Shown here: positions 44,805-53,363 of the stretch, piece after piece
How positions within the stretch are numbered: position 1 is the first letter of the stretch
How the letters are laid out: each line of letters begins with the position of its first letter
Origin: Ruminiclostridium sufflavum DSM 19573
GTDB taxonomy: Bacteria; Bacillota; Clostridia; Acetivibrionales; DSM-1351
Length of the DNA: 64,000 nt
Direction of reading: 5' to 3'
Assembly (NCBI RefSeq): GCF_003208175.1
Contig: NZ_QKMR01000010.1
Span: 1 to 64,000, forward strand
Program-made: the position numbers and the translations under genes
The notes under the pieces: generated by a model
Told to the model about the DNA's origin: nothing
What the model saw: the letters and a program-made list of their open reading frames with translations, nothing else
Database searches by the model: none

Positions 44805-44938
44805 AATAAAAGCTTATATCCGTTATTATCTATGATATTTATGATATCAATAAATAATAAGGTATAAGCTTCTGATGCGTTAGCCAGTATTTTTCTATAT
44901 AGAGGCTTTCTAAACAAGAAATTTTAAAATTTAATAAG

Positions 44939-45526
44939 TTATGTCCTGCTGATAAGCATCGGCTGTATTTGAATGTTTTGCAATGCACTCTGGACAGAAA
45001 AAAGTATTTTATCAAAATCTGCAACCAGTGAAGTACATTTTTTTATTGGATCATCCTGACCAAACGGAACCATATATATATTTTTCATGTTAAGCAAAAT
45101 TCCTAAATTTTTGGCATTTGCACTCAGCCCGTCATTTGTTGAAACAGCTATAACAACCGGCCTCATATTTCTAAGATGGGCTTTACATGCCATTGTAACC
45201 GGTCCATCTGTGATTGCATTTGCTATTTTGGCGATAGTATTTCCTGTGCATGGCGCAATTACCATTATATCCAACAGCCCCTTCGGGCCTATTGGCTCAG
45301 CATCAACAATTGTACTGACAGGATTTTTTCCCGTTATACCTATTAGATCTTTTTTTAAGTCCTCAGCCGTTCCAAATCTTGTATCAAATTTATCTACAGA
45401 CTCAGATATAATAGGAAATACCTCTGCACCTTCCTTTACCAAAACCTCAATCTGCGGGATTGTTTTAGCAAAGGTGCAAAAAGAGCCTGTAATTGCAAAG
45501 CCTACTCTAACTCCCTCAAGTAACAT
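44939..45526 (-). CDS. dpaB: Dipicolinate synthase subunit B
   Basis: The 195-residue flavoprotein-like subunit (SpoVFB) has the family motifs VGFAITGSFCTFAKTIPQIEVL, DIMVIAPCTGNTIAKIANAITDGPVTMACKAHLRN and IYMVPFGQDDP. With DpaA it makes dipicolinic acid in the mother cell late in sporulation. GGGGG precedes the ATG, three bases after dpaA. Its presence marks the organism as a spore former that uses the SpoVF route. Confidence 0.95.
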   Translation of the reverse strand: MLLEGVRVGFAITGSFCTFAKTIPQIEVLVKEGAEVFPIISESVDKFDTRFGTAEDLKKDLIGITGKNPVSTIVDAEPIGPKGLLDIMVIAPCTGNTIAKIANAITDGPVTMACKAHLRNMRPVVIAVSTNDGLSANAKNLGILLNMKNIYMVPFGQDDPIKKCTSLVADFDKILFSVQSALQNIQIQPMLISRT

Positions 45527-45529
45527 TTG

Positions 45530-46402
45530 TTATACCCCCAACTCTTCGATAATATTGTAAGCGGTGTCCTTCATAAATTCTGCAGCTGTTACAGGAGCAA
45601 CTTTACCCGGGAGTGAGAGCGCCCATATTGCTTTTAAGCCAAGTTCCTTAGCCTTTTCAAAATCGACTCCGCCCGGCTTAGAAGCTAAATCAATAATAAG
45701 GCAATTGGAATTCAGAGATTTTAACACTTCATTATTCAGTATAATGGATGGTATGGTATTAAATAAAACATTTATTGTTTTTACAGTATTAAACAGATTA
45801 TTTAGCAAAACCGGCTTATATCCATAGTTTTTTATCCATGCCAAGTCAGAATATTTTCGTGCCTCTACATAAACATTTGCACCCATTCCTTGAAGTGTCT
45901 TGGCTAATGTTTTCCCAATTCTGCCGAAGCCAAGTATCAGCGCATTACTATTATGTAAAGTAATAGGCATTTCCTCCAAGGCTATCTGAATCGCTCCCTC
46001 TGACGTGGGTATGGCGTTTAAAACTGCCATTTCCTCTCTTTCCAGCATATCAACCGTATAAACATTATAAACCTGAGCCAGATGTCCGATTTTTTCACTT
46101 ATTCTGCCGGCTATAAATAATTGATTTTTATTTATACATTTAAATACTTCGTTAATATAAATTTTTTCATTATGAAAAGGTGCATTTAGCAGCTCATTGT
46201 CATTTGAACATGGAATAGGACCGATTACAACATCACTGTCGTTGATTGCATCTGCTATAGTTTCACTTTGCTTCAGCTTTATTTCAAAGCCTGCATTACT
46301 AAAGCCATATATATTAACAGAGTTGCCTTCCGCAGCAATCAACTCAGCTAACTTGACATTTCTCAAATCTCCGCCTATAATGCTATATTTTTTTTCTCCC
46401 AC
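45530..46402 (-). CDS. dpaA: Dipicolinate synthase subunit A
   Basis: The 290-residue subunit (SpoVFA) has an N-terminal dehydrogenase-like segment with IGGDLRN and a Rossmann domain with ALILGFGRIGKTLAKTLQGMGANVYVEARK. It converts the dihydrodipicolinate-pathway intermediate to dipicolinate with DpaB. AGGAGG precedes the start codon (GTG). A candidate sigma-K promoter lies upstream, and the pair is probably transcribed in the mother cell only. Confidence 0.95.
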   Translation of the reverse strand: MGEKKYSIIGGDLRNVKLAELIAAEGNSVNIYGFSNAGFEIKLKQSETIADAINDSDVVIGPIPCSNDNELLNAPFHNEKIYINEVFKCINKNQLFIAGRISEKIGHLAQVYNVYTVDMLEREEMAVLNAIPTSEGAIQIALEEMPITLHNSNALILGFGRIGKTLAKTLQGMGANVYVEARKYSDLAWIKNYGYKPVLLNNLFNTVKTINVLFNTIPSIILNNEVLKSLNSNCLIIDLASKPGGVDFEKAKELGLKAIWALSLPGKVAPVTAAEFMKDTAYNIIEELGV

Positions 46403-46456
46403 GCAAAGTCCTCCTCATTAAATAATTGAATGTTATACTAATTATGACGACTAGTA

Positions 46457-46484
46457 TATCTTATGTGCGGAGAGAATTCCAAGT
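46457..46484 (-). promoter_or_regulatory. Candidate sigma-K promoter of dpaA
   Basis: On the minus strand ACATAAGATA fits the sigma-K -10 form CATA-N3-TA, with the -35 AC in GCACTT 17 bases upstream. It lies about 55 bp before the dpaA start. Sigma-K control of spoVF is known in Bacillus. Confidence 0.5.
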
Positions 46485-46523
46485 GCCTGTACAAGGTTTT
46501 ATATAATGAAAAAACAGCAGATA

Positions 46524-46560
46524 AAAAGAACTGCCCCTATCATAAAAACAGGGGCAGTTC
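46524..46560 (-). terminator. Terminator after the M16 peptidase gene
   Basis: GAACTGCCCCT and AGGGGCAGTTC form an 11-bp GC-rich stem, followed on the minus strand by TTTTTATC. It separates the pnp-M16 unit from dpaAB. Confidence 0.9.
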
Positions 46561-46583
46561 AAATTTATGTGCCTTATAATTAT

Positions 46584-47825
46584 TTAAAGAATTATTTCAT
46601 TTTTCAGATTCCCCACCGCAGAGATACTCATTTTTTCATATTTAAAAATCTTTTCAATTATTTGGTATACATCATCTATCTTGATATTATCCATTTTTTC
46701 AATGACTTCCTCCGGTGTTTCAATCTTTCCAAGCATAAGCTCAGATTTTCCGATGCTGTTCATTCTGCTTCCGATGCTCTCCAGACCTAATATATAGCTG
46801 CCCTTCAATTGATCCTTTGACTTGTTCAGCTCATCTTGAGTTATACCGTTTTTAGTAAGAATATTAATTTCTTTTTTGGTAAGGTCAACTACTTTTTGCA
46901 GATATTCAGGGTTCATACCTGCATAAATCATAAAAAGACCGGCACCCATATATGTTGAAGGATACGAATATATTGAATATACCAGCCCCTTTTTCTCTCT
47001 TATATTTTGAAACAGCCGGGAACTCATTCCTCCGCCCAAAATATTATTAAGAGCAAGCAAAGGATAAATGCTGTCATCACCATGCCGGATTCCTTCAAAG
47101 CCCATGCATAGATGAATCTGCTCTGTTTCTTTTCTTCTGATATCCTTATCGATTTTATATTCTACAGGGGAATATTCCAAGTTAAAGCTGCCTTTATAAT
47201 TCCAATCACCGAAATATTTTGTGATAATTTCTGTTAATTCCCTCTCATCAAAATTTCCGGCTACGGAAATAACGGTATTATATGGTGTATAATATTCCTT
47301 CATATACTGCTTAATCATCTTTTTGTTAAATTTGCTTATGCATTCCTGAGTCCCAAGTATAGGATACCCCAAGGAATTTCCATGCCAAACCATTTCAGAA
47401 AAAATATCATGCACCAATTCCTCAGGAGTATCCTCATACATGCTTATTTCCTCAATAACAACCTTTTTTTCAGTATTAATATCAGCAGCTTCAAATTTTG
47501 AATTAAAATACATATCAGTTAATACATCCAAAGCAATGTTAAGATGAGTATCAAGTGTCTTTGTATAATAGCAGGTACACTCTTTACCGGTAAAGGCGTT
47601 TATCTGGCCTCCGATAGCATCAATAGTTTCTGCAATTTCCTTTGCTGAACGATTTGCAGTACCCTTGAAAAGCATATGCTCTATAAAATGTGAAATACCA
47701 TTGTTGTTTAAGTCCTCGCTCCTTGAACCGGTTCCAACCCATATCCCCACAGAAACAGATCTCACATATGGAATGTTTTCATATACAAGCCTTACCCCAT
47801 TTTTTAACATAATCTTTTTGAACAT
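46584..47825 (-). CDS. M16 family zinc peptidase
   Basis: The 413-residue protein is a processing-peptidase-like enzyme: HFIEHMLFKGT carries the inverted zinc motif HxxEH, with the downstream Glu in KKVVIEEISMYEDTPEE, and LGGGMSSRLFQNIREKKGLVYSI is the C-terminal domain signature. The order rpsO-pnp-M16 is the Bacillus one (mlpA/ymxG). The substrate is unknown. GGAGG lies before the ATG. Confidence 0.93.
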   Translation of the reverse strand: MFKKIMLKNGVRLVYENIPYVRSVSVGIWVGTGSRSEDLNNNGISHFIEHMLFKGTANRSAKEIAETIDAIGGQINAFTGKECTCYYTKTLDTHLNIALDVLTDMYFNSKFEAADINTEKKVVIEEISMYEDTPEELVHDIFSEMVWHGNSLGYPILGTQECISKFNKKMIKQYMKEYYTPYNTVISVAGNFDERELTEIITKYFGDWNYKGSFNLEYSPVEYKIDKDIRRKETEQIHLCMGFEGIRHGDDSIYPLLALNNILGGGMSSRLFQNIREKKGLVYSIYSYPSTYMGAGLFMIYAGMNPEYLQKVVDLTKKEINILTKNGITQDELNKSKDQLKGSYILGLESIGSRMNSIGKSELMLGKIETPEEVIEKMDNIKIDDVYQIIEKIFKYEKMSISAVGNLKNEIIL

Positions 47826-47880
47826 TTAATCCTCCGCGGTGGTATTTAATCCTACAATATTATTTATTATACAGTAATAT

Positions 47881-47904
47881 GGGCGTAAACAGCAGTTTAC
47901 GCCC
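47881..47904. other. Hairpin between pnp and the M16 peptidase gene
   Basis: GGGCGTAAAC-AGCA-GTTTACGCCC is a perfect 10-bp stem with a four-base loop. No T-run follows on the minus strand, so processing or partial stabilisation is likelier than termination. Confidence 0.6.
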
Positions 47905-47940
47905 CAAAATAACATTTTATATGTCGATTATTTTGATGAA

Positions 47941-50037
47941 TCAGCTGTTTTCTGACAAGGCATCCTTATGAGAAAGATTTATTCTTCCCTGCTTATCAAT
48001 TTCCATTACCTTTACAAGAAGCTCATCGCCTACGCTTACAACATCCTCTACTTTATCAACTCTCTTTGTATCAAGCTTTGAAATATGCACAAGACCTTCC
48101 TTACCCGGAAGTATTTCAACAAAAGCACCGAAGGTTGTAACTCTGGCAACCTTGCCCATATAAATCTCACCGGGTTCAATATCCTTTGCTATGCCTTGAA
48201 TTATTTTTAATGCTTTCTGTGCCGCAGCCGCATCCGGTGTAAGTATATATACCCTTCCGTCTTCTTCTATATCTATCTTGACTCCTGTTTCTGCAATTAT
48301 CTTATTAATCATTTTTCCGCCAGGCCCAATTACATCTCTTATTTTATCAGGATTTATATATGTTGTTATAATTTTGGGAGCATACTCTGACAGCTCCTTT
48401 TTCGGAGCAGGAATAGCCTTCAGGATAACCTCGTTAATTATCTGCAAACGGCCCTTTTTTGTAAGCTCAAATGCCTGACGAATAATTTCATAGCTCAATC
48501 CGTCAACCTTTATATCCATCTGGATAGAGGTAATACCCTCTGTTGTTCCAGCCACCTTGAAATCCATATCGCCGAAGAAGTCTTCAATACCTTGTATATC
48601 CATAAATGTAACAAAATTATCAGGATTTTCTTCATCTGTAACCAATCCGGCAGATATACCTGCTACAGGTGCTTTAATAGGAACACCTGCATCCATTAAT
48701 GCCAGAGTGCTTCCGCATACACTTCCCTGAGAAGTGGAGCCGTTCGACATTAATACTTCTGATACCAGTCTGAAGGCATACGGAAATTCCTTTTCGGAAG
48801 GTAAAACCGGAACAAGGGATCTTTCTGCAAGAGCACCATGACCTATTTCTCTTCTTCCGGGGCCTCTTGAGGTTTTAGCCTCACCCACACTATAGCCGGG
48901 GAAATTATAATGATGCATATATCTCTTTGTTTCTTCTGTGTCAATACCATCCATTTTCTGAACATCGCCCATGGCACCAAGAGTACAAGTAGTCAATACC
49001 TGTGTCTGGCCTCTCTGGAACAAGCCTGAGCCATGTGTACGAGGAAGCAGACTGACTTCGGCACTCAGAGGCCTGATTTCATCCAGACTTCTTCCGTCAA
49101 CACGCTTTCTTTCCTTTAAAATATACTCACGAACAACTTTCTTTTCCAGCTTGTATATACACTCATTTATTTTAGCCTGCATATCAGGATATTCCTCTGC
49201 AAGAGCAGCTTGGACTTCCTCTGTCAATTCATTTACTTTTTGGTCTCTGTCCTGCTTATCCACAGCTAAAACTGCTGAACGCATTTTTTCGTATCCCAAA
49301 GCCTTCACAGCCGCAAATAAATCAGAGGGTACTTCTGCCGACTCATATGCAAACTTTGTTTTACCGATTTCCTTTACTATACTGTCTATAAAAGCACATA
49401 TTTCTTTTATAACCTCATGGCCTTTTTTACATGCATCGAGCATTACATCATCAGGAACCATTTCTGCTCCAGCCTCTATCATAACAATCTTCTCTTTGGT
49501 TGCCGCAAGAGTAACATACATCTGACTCTTTTCACGCTGCTCCTCGTTCGGATTTATGATAACCTCACCGTCAACCAGCCCAAGAACAACTCCGGCTGTA
49601 GGCCCGTTAAAGGGTATATCCGATGTACTTAAGGCTATTGAAGCACCGATCATTGATGCCACCTCGGGTGAATTGTCCTGATCAACTGACATAACAGTAC
49701 TGATGACCGTTACATCATTTCTCAAATCCTTTGGAAATAAAGGCCTTATCTGTCTGTCGATTACTCTCGAGGTTAAAATCGCCTTATCTGTCGGCTTTCC
49801 TTCCCTCTTTGTAAATCCTCCGGGAATTTTGCCTACTGAATATAAACGCTCCTCGTAGTCAACACTCAACGGGAAGAAATCAATACCGTCTCTTGGTTTT
49901 GACGATGCCGTCGCCGTACACATTACAGCTGTGTCTCCATACTTTACCAATGCTGCTCCATTAGCCAGCTGAGCCAGCTTTCCAGTTTCTACGGTAAGCG
50001 TTCTGCCGGCCAATTCCAAACTAAATGTTTTAAACAT
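47941..50037 (-). CDS. pnp: Polyribonucleotide nucleotidyltransferase (PNPase)
   Basis: The 698-residue 3'-5' exoribonuclease has two RNase PH domains around a helical linker ([54 protein letters not shown]), a KH domain with [16 protein letters not shown] and an S1 domain with [26 protein letters not shown]. It degrades RNA processively. GGAGGAG precedes the ATG. The 310-bp leader carries a long hairpin that may serve autocontrol, as in enteric bacteria. Confidence 0.97.
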   Translation of the reverse strand: MFKTFSLELAGRTLTVETGKLAQLANGAALVKYGDTAVMCTATASSKPRDGIDFFPLSVDYEERLYSVGKIPGGFTKREGKPTDKAILTSRVIDRQIRPLFPKDLRNDVTVISTVMSVDQDNSPEVASMIGASIALSTSDIPFNGPTAGVVLGLVDGEVIINPNEEQREKSQMYVTLAATKEKIVMIEAGAEMVPDDVMLDACKKGHEVIKEICAFIDSIVKEIGKTKFAYESAEVPSDLFAAVKALGYEKMRSAVLAVDKQDRDQKVNELTEEVQAALAEEYPDMQAKINECIYKLEKKVVREYILKERKRVDGRSLDEIRPLSAEVSLLPRTHGSGLFQRGQTQVLTTCTLGAMGDVQKMDGIDTEETKRYMHHYNFPGYSVGEAKTSRGPGRREIGHGALAERSLVPVLPSEKEFPYAFRLVSEVLMSNGSTSQGSVCGSTLALMDAGVPIKAPVAGISAGLVTDEENPDNFVTFMDIQGIEDFFGDMDFKVAGTTEGITSIQMDIKVDGLSYEIIRQAFELTKKGRLQIINEVILKAIPAPKKELSEYAPKIITTYINPDKIRDVIGPGGKMINKIIAETGVKIDIEEDGRVYILTPDAAAAQKALKIIQGIAKDIEPGEIYMGKVARVTTFGAFVEILPGKEGLVHISKLDTKRVDKVEDVVSVGDELLVKVMEIDKQGRINLSHKDALSENS

Positions 50038-50101
50038 GTTACTCCTCCTATGTTTTAAAATAGTTATTATTTTCTATTACAAAACTATAGACATGTAGCA
50101 T

Positions 50102-50141
50102 GTAGATTCTGCGTCAAATTCTAATTTGGCGCACAATCTAC
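50102..50141 (-). promoter_or_regulatory. Hairpin in the pnp leader
   Basis: GTAGATT and AATCTAC pair at the base, and TGCGTCAAATT with AATTTGGCGCA above, around a two-base loop. This long stem lies 65 bp upstream of pnp and could be an RNase III-type processing site. The rest of the gap (50142-50309) shows no other element. Confidence 0.55.
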
Positions 50142-50307
50142 CTTCTACCGTCCATAGTCATATGACTTTAGGTTAATCTTAAAGTATCTGCCTTTCCTGT
50201 ATAGAGACAAGAACTCTCTTGCAGCCATACTGCCGGCTAGTCATCCTTGGTACTAATAGTATTATTGCGATATTTTAAGAAACTTATTATTTAAAATTTC
50301 TACTAAA

Positions 50308-50336
50308 TTAAAACAGGCAGACTAAAAGCCTGCCTA
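50308..50336 (-). terminator. Terminator or attenuator after rpsO
   Basis: AGGCAG and CTGCCT pair around a nine-base loop and are followed on the minus strand by GTTTTAATTT. It lies 12 bp past the rpsO stop and may set the ratio of S15 to PNPase. Confidence 0.7.
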
Positions 50337-50347
50337 TTTCAATAACA

Positions 50348-50611
50348 TTATTTTCTTAGACCCAGCTTCTCGTTAATTGCACGATATCTTTCAATATCAT
50401 TTTTCATAAGATAGTTCTGCAAGCCTCTTCTGGCACCAACCATCTTAAGAAGACCTCTTCTTGAGTGGTGATCCTTTTTGTGAGTTCTCAGGTGCTCATT
50501 AAGGTGATTGATTCTTTCAGTAAGAATTGCAATCTGAACCTCAGGTGAGCCTGTATCACCTTCATGCAGCTGGTACTTGTTAATAATTTCCTGTTTTAAA
50601 TCCTTTGTCAT
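50348..50611 (-). CDS. rpsO: 30S ribosomal protein S15
   Basis: The 87-residue protein is a complete S15: [22 protein letters not shown] is the family signature and [25 protein letters not shown] binds 16S rRNA at helices 20-22. GGAGGT precedes the ATG. The gene heads the rpsO-pnp string and has a leader with a possible S15-responsive fold. Confidence 0.98.
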   Translation of the reverse strand: MTKDLKQEIINKYQLHEGDTGSPEVQIAILTERINHLNEHLRTHKKDHHSRRGLLKMVGARRGLQNYLMKNDIERYRAINEKLGLRK

Positions 50612-50644
50612 TTCAAAATACCTCCAAATATAATAATTTTAATC

Positions 50645-50692
50645 GCCATAAACCAGGTAATTGGACGGAGAACCCAAAAACGTAGTTCATGG
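50645..50692 (-). promoter_or_regulatory. Possible S15-responsive leader of rpsO
   Basis: CCATGAAC and GTTTATGG can pair (one G-U) around a 32-base loop containing GGTTCTCCGTCC. It lies 34 bp upstream of rpsO. Many rpsO leaders bind S15; this fold is only a candidate. Confidence 0.35.
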
Positions 50693-50852
50693 TTAAATGC
50701 ATTTTGTACCTAGAGTATATTAGCACATTTTCTGCTTATTGTAAATAAATAGTTTTCAGCCGGCATACAGGAAGATACAGGGAAAAACTGCTTGCATATA
50801 TGAAATATAGGTTTACGGCTGAAAATACCACATTTATTTCTACCGGAAATAT

Positions 50853-50873
50853 ATCCCAAGGTATGCTTGGGAT
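50853..50873. other. Hairpin in the rpsO-moxR divergent region
   Basis: ATCCCAAG-GTATG-CTTGGGAT is a perfect 8-bp stem. Its role is not clear; A residues follow on the + strand. Confidence 0.4.
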
Positions 50874-50971
50874 AAAAAACAGAGGACAATAAATTACAGT
50901 ATTGAATTATTTTGCACCTTGCAGGGTTTGTTTTTTCGCTGCCCGCAATACAATTGCATTTTATTGTTTTT

Positions 50972-51001
50972 TTGTAAAATTATTTGTAAAAGTTGTATAA
51001 T
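50972..51001 (+). promoter_or_regulatory. Candidate promoter of the moxR operon
   Basis: TTGTAA at 50972-50977 and TATAAT at 50996-51001 are 18 bases apart. The implied transcript begins about 108 bases before the moxR ATG. Confidence 0.5.
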
Positions 51002-51115
51002 TATGTGGTACAAATAAAGATTGTTTATTATAATTATCATATATTAATTTTAAAATATTTAACAGCTTATAAGAAAAGTCGCAATCAATTAATAAGTTAT
51101 AATTCGGAGGTTATT

Positions 51116-52081
51116 ATGAATGATAATTCAGTCCTTTTAAAAAAAATTTGCGATAACATTGAGAAAGTCATTGTAGGAAAAAGAAATGCAATTGAGCTGG
51201 CTGTGATTGCACTTATTTGCAATGGCCATGTCCTTTTAGAGGATGTTCCCGGAGTCGGTAAAACCAGCTTGGTTTCCGCACTGGCAAAGTCTGTTTCCGC
51301 ATCCTTTTCAAGGATTCAATTTACCCCCGATGTTCTTCCTTCCGATATCACAGGCTTTTCTATCTATAATCAGAAAACATGTGAATTTGAATACAGACCG
51401 GGAAGTGCCATGTGCCAGATATTGCTGGCAGATGAAATAAACAGGACCTCTCCCAAAACCCAGTCAAGCTTGCTGGAAATAATGGAAGAAAAGCAAGTGA
51501 CAGTTGACGGAATTACATATAAGCTTCCAAAGCCCTTCATGGTTTTGGCAACTCAGAATCCAATAGACTATATAGGTACCTATCCCCTTCCGGAAGCTCA
51601 GATGGACCGTTTTTTTATAAAGATATCATTAGGGTATCCCGAGTCAGGTGAGGAAGTATACATACTTTCAAGATTTCTTCAGGAAAATCCTTTGGAAACA
51701 CTAGAGCCGGTCGCTGACAGCTCGGATATCATAGCTGTTCAGAATGAAGTCAGGCAGGTACACATAGACAATACCCTGAAAAACTATATTGTGGAGATAG
51801 TCAATCTGACAAGGAGGAATGAATTCATAGCCTTGGGCTCAAGTCCCAGAGGCTCTCTTGCAGTCTGCCGCGCAGCACAGGCTTGGGCATATTACAGCGG
51901 AAGAAACTATGTCCTTCCCGAGGATGTAAAAAAAATGCTGCTTCCTACACTTTGCCACAGGATTTTATTGAAGCAGGAAGCAAAATTAAAGAAAATTTCA
52001 GCACTGGATATACTAGCCTCAATTATAGACAAGGTTTATATACCCTTGTCAGATACATTTAAAAAGGCTCAGACGGATTGA
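51116..52081 (+). CDS. MoxR family AAA+ ATPase
   Basis: The 321-residue ATPase has Walker A EDVPGVGKTSLVSALA, Walker B in ILLADEINRTSPKTQSSLLEIMEE, sensor 1 ATQNPIDYIGTYPLPEAQMDRF and an arginine finger region RGSLAVCRAAQAWA. MoxR ATPases act as chaperones with DUF58 partners. GGAGG precedes ATG 51116; the longer frame begins inside the likely promoter. The gene overlaps the DUF58 gene by four bases. Confidence 0.94.
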   Translation: MNDNSVLLKKICDNIEKVIVGKRNAIELAVIALICNGHVLLEDVPGVGKTSLVSALAKSVSASFSRIQFTPDVLPSDITGFSIYNQKTCEFEYRPGSAMCQILLADEINRTSPKTQSSLLEIMEEKQVTVDGITYKLPKPFMVLATQNPIDYIGTYPLPEAQMDRFFIKISLGYPESGEEVYILSRFLQENPLETLEPVADSSDIIAVQNEVRQVHIDNTLKNYIVEIVNLTRRNEFIALGSSPRGSLAVCRAAQAWAYYSGRNYVLPEDVKKMLLPTLCHRILLKQEAKLKKISALDILASIIDKVYIPLSDTFKKAQTD

Positions 52082-53358
52082 TATCAAAACTAAGCGAGGG
52101 AGATGCCGAGCTTATCCGGTATTATTTAATTTTTACTGGATGCGGTTTAGCCATGATTATGAAAAAAAATAGAATTACCTTCATATTATTAATTTTTTTA
52201 TCAATAATTTTTAAATATAATTTCGGCGGATTTGTTTCCTCTTTCTTTTTTAATACTATGATAACGCTGCTTTTTGTTTCAACCGGATATACTGTTTATG
52301 TTTATATAAGATTTAAGTTCGTTCAGGATATTGAAAAACGAATTATCGTCAAGGGTGAAAGTGTAAGGCTTATTATAAAGCTTTGCAATGAGGATTTTTT
52401 AATTTTCCCGTATGTGTTTGTGTCCTTCTTCGGCTCGCATTCACTGTTTAATGCAGACAGCTATTCCCAAAGCCTTACTATTACCCCGTTTTCAAAAAAG
52501 GAATTTGCTTTTGATATGGTGTGCAAGTATAGAGGCCAATACGAAATCGGTATAAGTGATATTTACATAGAGGACTTTTTAGGTCTTATCCGTTTGAAGT
52601 ATAAAATCCCTGAAACAAAAAAAATTATCGTTTATCCCAAAATTGAGTATCTTGACAGCTTTGATATATTTACAAACAGCTGCGCCGATTCTCAGACCTT
52701 TTCGCAGGGTATGCTTGAGGATATAAACAATATTAAGGACCTTCGTAACTATACCTACGGAGACAGTCTCAGAAAAATCCACTGGAAGCAAACTGCAAAA
52801 AACGGCAGCCTTATGATAAAAAATTACCAGAGCACTACCGACGTAAATGTAAATATACTGCTGGATTTAAGACGCAACAGGTATTCGGACGAAATTAATA
52901 CCATTATAGAAGACAAGCTCATTGAAGCAGTAATTGCAGTTGTACATTATTACTTGTATAAAAATATCTCTGTAAGCTATATGTGCTTCGATGAAAGAAT
53001 GGACATCATTAAAGCATCAAATCAGGCGGAGTTTGACTATATATATAAAACCTTGTCTTCAATAAGCTTCCGCCAGCAGGTATCCCTTGCCGATATTGTA
53101 AAGCTGCATTATGAGAACCGGAGCAGTTCGGAGGATATGATTATATTTACAGGTATTTTAGATATTGAGCTTTACAATGAAATTTATAATGCTCAAATTT
53201 CAAATCACACTATATGCCTTGTTTATATTTCGCCAAAGCTAGTTACTGACGAAAAAGACAATATTGTCGATGATATTTTGGACAATTTGCCTGAGATTGG
53301 TGTGAAAGCATATACTATCAACCCAAATGACAATTTAAAGACGGTGCTTGGAGGTTAA
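52078..53358 (+). CDS. DUF58 domain protein
   Basis: The 426-residue protein has two N-terminal membrane segments (about 10-85) and a soluble DUF58 domain with the hallmark DLRNYTYGDSLRKIHWKQTAKNGSLMIKNYQ, then a von Willebrand-A-like end (VNILLDLRRNRYSD). It is the usual partner of MoxR. The start codon (TTG, at 52078) overlaps the moxR stop by four bases, so the pair is coupled. The function is unknown. Confidence 0.9.
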   Translation: MISKLSEGDAELIRYYLIFTGCGLAMIMKKNRITFILLIFLSIIFKYNFGGFVSSFFFNTMITLLFVSTGYTVYVYIRFKFVQDIEKRIIVKGESVRLIIKLCNEDFLIFPYVFVSFFGSHSLFNADSYSQSLTITPFSKKEFAFDMVCKYRGQYEIGISDIYIEDFLGLIRLKYKIPETKKIIVYPKIEYLDSFDIFTNSCADSQTFSQGMLEDINNIKDLRNYTYGDSLRKIHWKQTAKNGSLMIKNYQSTTDVNVNILLDLRRNRYSDEINTIIEDKLIEAVIAVVHYYLYKNISVSYMCFDERMDIIKASNQAEFDYIYKTLSSISFRQQVSLADIVKLHYENRSSSEDMIIFTGILDIELYNEIYNAQISNHTICLVYISPKLVTDEKDNIVDDILDNLPEIGVKAYTINPNDNLKTVLGG

Positions 53359-53363
53359 AAATT

